Assembly: GCA_024709105.1 (NCBI GenBank)
Contig: JANJXJ010000014.1
Location: 1-38,462 of the forward strand
Source: Lentimicrobium sp.
GTDB lineage: Bacteria > Bacteroidota > Bacteroidia > Bacteroidales > Lentimicrobiaceae
Length of the DNA stretch: 38,462 nt
Reading direction: 5' to 3'
Shown here: positions 35,841 to 38,462 of the stretch, one piece after another
How the letters are laid out: every line of letters begins with the position of its first letter
How positions within the stretch are numbered: position 1 is the first letter of the stretch
Program-made: the position numbers and the translations under genes
Notes under the pieces: generated by a model
Told to the model about the DNA's origin: nothing
Databases searched by the model: none
What the model saw: only the letters and a program-made list of their open reading frames with translations

Positions 35841-36290
35841 ATGAAATTCAACTGGGGTACAGGAATTTTTCTTTTTATTGTTTTGTTTCTGGTAAGTATG
35901 CTTACGGTGGTTTTCCTGAGTTTCAGGCAAAGCAACGAATTGGTGGAAAGTGAATACTATCCCCAGGGTATTGAATATCAGAAACAAATTGACAGACGGC
36001 AAAGGGCAGAAGCACTTTCAGCGCGTATTGACATTAAGCAGTCGGGCTCTGTGGTGGTGCTTGCTTACCCCGCCGAGTTTCGCAATGCAGCACTCAGCAA
36101 TGCCGAGATTTACTTTTACCGCCCCTCAGCCGAAATGTCGGATGTTAAAATTGCCATGCAACCCGATACAGCCCTGATGCAGTATCTGCCTGTTGATAAT
36201 CTGAGAGCAGGTAAATACATTGTGAAGTTATCCTGGATGATGAATGAAACCGAATATTATGATGAACAATCCATCATGATCGGGAAATAA
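35841..36290 (+). CDS. fixH: FixH/CcoH family protein
   Basis: A 149-residue protein with one N-terminal membrane helix (about 9-27) and a periplasmic Ig-like domain. The start F-N-W-G-T-G-I and the E-S-E-Y-Y-P-Q-G-I-E-Y motif (37-47) are the FixH signature. The protein is needed for cbb3 assembly and associates with CcoN during maturation. Its position after ccoG matches the ccoGHIS gene order, here with ccoI and ccoS moved to the front of the locus. Confidence 0.88.
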   Translation: MKFNWGTGIFLFIVLFLVSMLTVVFLSFRQSNELVESEYYPQGIEYQKQIDRRQRAEALSARIDIKQSGSVVVLAYPAEFRNAALSNAEIYFYRPSAEMSDVKIAMQPDTALMQYLPVDNLRAGKYIVKLSWMMNETEYYDEQSIMIGK

Positions 36291-36336
36291 GCATTTGCGA
36301 AGTTTTATCAATTAAACAGATCAAAACAGTTTTTAT

Positions 36337-37056
36337 ATGTTACTCTGGACAGCATTTTTAGTTGGAATTGTAGGAAGTGCTCACTGCGCCGGCATGTGCG
36401 GCCCGATTGCGCTGGCTCTGCCTCTCAAAAATGAAAACTGGTTCTCCAGAACTTTCAGCGGGCTGATCTACAACACCGGCAGGGTGATTACCTATATTAT
36501 ACTGGGTGCAGTATTTGGTTTGCTCGGAAAGAGTCTGCATATGGCTGGTTTTCAGCAGTGGTCATCCATTGTTATCGGCATTTTAATGATAGCATTTGTT
36601 ATTGTGCCACTGATCTTCAGCAAACTTCCTTCAGTAAACAACATGTTCTCGGGATACTCTCACAGGTTACTGGGCGCTTTCAGGGGATTGTTTAACAAAG
36701 GTTCGTATGGATCGCTTTTTGGCATCGGTCTGCTGAATGGAATTCTTCCCTGCGGATTGGTTTATGTTGCCATTGCCGGGGCATTGAACACAGGCAGTGT
36801 AACTGCAGGTATGTTGTACATGGCTTTGTTCGGGGCCGGCACCATTCCGGTAATGCTAGGAATATCGCTGGCTGGTACTATGATGAGCCTGAAACTCAGG
36901 GTTTTTATCAATAAACTTTCGCCTTATGTTATTGTACTGATCGGAGTGCTGATCCTGCTCAGGGGTTTGTCTCTGGGAATTCCCTATGTCAGTCCCAAAA
37001 GCGGTGCTTTGACTCCCGAAAAAGAAAAAGCACATCAATGCTGCCATCCGAAGTGA
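36337..37056 (+). CDS. SafE/DsbD-like membrane protein with His/Cys metal-site motifs
   Basis: A 239-residue protein with about six membrane helices of the TauE/SafE (DsbD_2) group. The first helix carries G-S-A-H-C-A-G-M-C-G-P, with His16, Cys17 and Cys21, and a second G-I-L-P-C-G segment lies in the middle of the protein. The last residues, H-Q-C-C-H-P-K (233-239), form a possible soft-metal site. In Bacteroidota and some other groups this family sits at the end of cbb3 clusters, and a role in copper supply or cysteine redox is likely, but the name 'sulfite exporter' in databases is not supported by anything here. Confidence 0.75.
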   Translation: MLLWTAFLVGIVGSAHCAGMCGPIALALPLKNENWFSRTFSGLIYNTGRVITYIILGAVFGLLGKSLHMAGFQQWSSIVIGILMIAFVIVPLIFSKLPSVNNMFSGYSHRLLGAFRGLFNKGSYGSLFGIGLLNGILPCGLVYVAIAGALNTGSVTAGMLYMALFGAGTIPVMLGISLAGTMMSLKLRVFINKLSPYVIVLIGVLILLRGLSLGIPYVSPKSGALTPEKEKAHQCCHPK

Positions 37057-37194
37057 CAAAAAGTGCTTTCTCTAAAGTATTGTTTAAGAACCAGATAACG
37101 GATTTCATATCCGTAGATTTAATTCAGTACCCAATAAATTGGCGCACTTTAAGAGATTTTTTTTAATTTTACACCAATAACCAAAACACAACAA

Positions 37195-37662
37195 ATGAAG
37201 ACCAAAACACTACTCATTGCAGCTTTTGCTGGTTTTATGGGCATAGCCCTTATTACCTCATGCGGAGGCGGACAGCAGCCTGCTCAGGAAGAGGCAGCTA
37301 CCCAGGTTGAAGAAAAAGCAGGACCCACAGCCGAGCAACTGGCACGCGGAGAGCAGCTTTACAAGGAAAAATGTATTGCCTGCCACCAGGCCAACGGTCA
37401 GGGATTACCCAATGTTTTCCCAACCCTCACTGGTTCAGACTTTTTGATCAATCAGACCAAAATGGCTGTTGCTCAGGTGCTTAACGGATCAGAAAAAGTT
37501 CCTGGACATTCCCAGATCACTTATCCTGCTCCTATGCCTCCCCAGGTTGACAATTACGAGGATGCTGTGGCCGTTATCAACTACGTGCTCAACAACTTCG
37601 ACAACCCCGGCGGATACATTTCGGTGGATGATGTAAAAGACATCACCATTGATCCCAGGTAG
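37195..37662 (+). CDS. lipoprotein cytochrome c, probable electron donor to the oxidase
   Basis: A 155-residue protein. Signal peptide ends in a lipobox (L-I-T-S-C, Cys23), followed by a Glu/Ala-rich linker (about 24-45) and a class I cytochrome c domain. The haem site is C-I-A-C-H (60-64), and Met114 in P-A-P-M-P-P is the probable axial ligand. It is anchored to a membrane by lipid, matching a periplasmic carrier. Position at the end of the cbb3 cluster suggests it feeds CcoP, but the sequence alone does not show its partner. A strong terminator follows. Confidence 0.88.
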   Translation: MKTKTLLIAAFAGFMGIALITSCGGGQQPAQEEAATQVEEKAGPTAEQLARGEQLYKEKCIACHQANGQGLPNVFPTLTGSDFLINQTKMAVAQVLNGSEKVPGHSQITYPAPMPPQVDNYEDAVAVINYVLNNFDNPGGYISVDDVKDITIDPR

Positions 37663-37981
37663 TCATTAACAAACCAGGTGTAAGGGGCTCAGGCCCCTTT
37701 TTTTGTACCTGCATTTTTATTTTTTTATGCCTGTTTGACTGAAATGGAGTGTGTATAAGGCATGTAATCAGACTTATATGATAATTTGCCCTTATGGGGA
37801 TTTGCTGTCAGGTGTGGAATCTCACTGCTGTTTCATTAAAAGAACCGGTATGTAAGTTTCATGAACCATTAATGGTTAATCTTTTTATGGAATGTTTTTA
37901 TAAGCCACCTGGTTTTTTTGTATATTTTTTCGCCGGTTAAGAAGATATATTTCCATAACTTTACTTCAAATTTCCCCTGTT
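37663..37981 (+). other. 319-base spacer after the cytochrome c gene
   Basis: It holds the terminator at 37675-37711. The rest is AT-rich, with a weak -7-like TAACTTTA at 37956-37963 that could serve the small gene at 37982. No other feature is seen. Confidence 0.5.
37675..37711 (+). terminator. intrinsic terminator of the cbb3 cluster
   Basis: Stem AAGGGGC/GCCCCTT (37682-37688 with 37693-37699), four-base loop, with a T-run to 37704. An outer CAGGT/ACCTG pair (37675-37679 with 37707-37711) extends the structure. It lies 12 bases after the stop codon at 37662. Confidence 0.85.
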
Positions 37982-38167
37982 ATGACAAAGTCACAGATGC
38001 ATGAAACCGCACCATCGGGTGCAATTTACGGCTTGGGATTTATTGGAGCAGCCATTTATTTCATTTCACATGCCACAGGATTCTGGATGGGTGTGCTGGG
38101 CTTTTTTAAAGCTTTGGTATGGCCGGCCTTTTTGGTGTACGAAGCCATGAAAAGCCTGGGAATGTAA
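37982..38167 (+). CDS. small conserved membrane protein
   Basis: A 61-residue protein with two hydrophobic segments (about 14-30 and 35-55). The motif G-L-G-F-I-G-A-A-I-Y-F-I and the W-P-A-F-L-V-Y-E tail resemble short uncharacterised membrane proteins found widely in bacteria. It is not covered by a terminator-free operon with the cytochrome gene, so it is probably transcribed alone. The function is unknown. Confidence 0.65.
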   Translation: MTKSQMHETAPSGAIYGLGFIGAAIYFISHATGFWMGVLGFFKALVWPAFLVYEAMKSLGM

Positions 38168-38462
38168 GCCCGGGATATGCTGTTTGTAGTTTGTGTATGT
38201 ACATCTCTGCACGAGATGAAGGGCTGTATTATGGCTGTTTTTTACTTCAGAAGAATTATTTTGACCGTATTTTACGATAAACTTAATACTCCTTTTGTCA
38301 TAATTTTATTTTAAATTTAATAGGTTGAGTAAGCATTCATCACACTCAACGTAACTTTGTCAACTACTATTCATTTTTTATTTCTCATTTCAACATATAC
38401 TAAAGTGTGTTCGCCATTTGAACCTCCTGAAGCAAATGAATAAAAGAAACATGCCTTGGTAT
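38168..38462 (+). other. 295-base region at the window end, possible promoter and start of the next gene
   Basis: A 6-bp hairpin (CATCTC/GAGATG, 38202-38218) lies after the small gene. TAACTTTG at 38352-38359 matches the -7 consensus, but the nearest TTG (38325-38327) is at 24 bases. An ATG at 38436 opens a frame to the window edge (nine codons); it may be the start of the next gene, but so few codons cannot prove it. Confidence 0.4.

Noticed and set aside
1-38462. tRNA, rRNA, CRISPR, insertion sequence or phage signals
   Set aside because: None found by reading both strands. A dedicated tRNA or covariance-model search was not possible here.

Overview
The window looks like an ordinary chromosomal segment of a Bacteroidota bacterium, probably a free-living or environmental member of the Bacteroidales/Marinilabiliales type. 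The lineage call rests on three things. There is a SusC/SusD pair and three proteins with type IX secretion (T9SS) C-terminal sorting domains, next to T9SS machinery genes. The promoters are of the Bacteroidota type (TTG, about 19 nt, TAnnTTTG). The cbb3 oxidase has a fused ccoN-ccoO gene and a one-haem CcoP. I see no tRNA, rRNA, CRISPR array, insertion sequence or prophage.

Layout. 1-5.9 kb: the 3' end of a probable transglutaminase-like (DUF3857/DUF3858) protein, then on the minus strand a hotdog thioesterase, a PIG-L family deacetylase lipoprotein and a secreted delta-60 repeat protein. An AbgT-family transporter lies divergently on the plus strand. 6.0-13.6 kb: a three-gene minus-strand SusC-SusD-effector operon whose effector is a secreted LamG plus PNGase F-like protein with a T9SS tail. 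14.0-16.6 kb: a Ktr-type potassium uptake system (KtrB with an extra N-terminal membrane block, then KtrA). 16.7-19.0 kb: ffh and folD. 19.3-23.8 kb: a T9SS cargo protein, a PorE-like OmpA/PD40 protein and PorQ. 23.9-26.2 kb: ispH, recF and a DUF721 (DciA-like) gene, tightly packed.

26.4-28.3 kb: ilvA and a fumarylacetoacetate hydrolase-family gene on the minus strand, divergent from the respiratory cluster. 28.4-37.7 kb: a complete cbb3 cytochrome oxidase locus in the order ccoI, ccoS, ccoNO, ccoQ, ccoP, ccoG, fixH/ccoH, a SafE/DsbD-like membrane protein, then a lipoprotein cytochrome c. Copper export/delivery (CcoI), assembly (CcoS, CcoG, CcoH), the enzyme (CcoNO, Q, P) and a probable electron donor (cytochrome c) are therefore together. 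The window closes with a short conserved membrane protein and about 300 bases that probably carry the promoter of the next gene.

No clearly unknown multi-gene system is present. The points most worth a second look are the SusCD/LamG-PNGase F-like operon, the PorE-like/PorQ/cargo cluster, the four-helix extension of KtrB, the His/Cys tail of the SafE-like protein, and several regulatory structures: two competing hairpins between ktrB and ktrA, a terminator-like hairpin inside the cbb3 cluster, helically phased repeats before ccoS, and a nearly leaderless ispH promoter. Promoter positions also move several start codons downstream of the longest possible ORFs.
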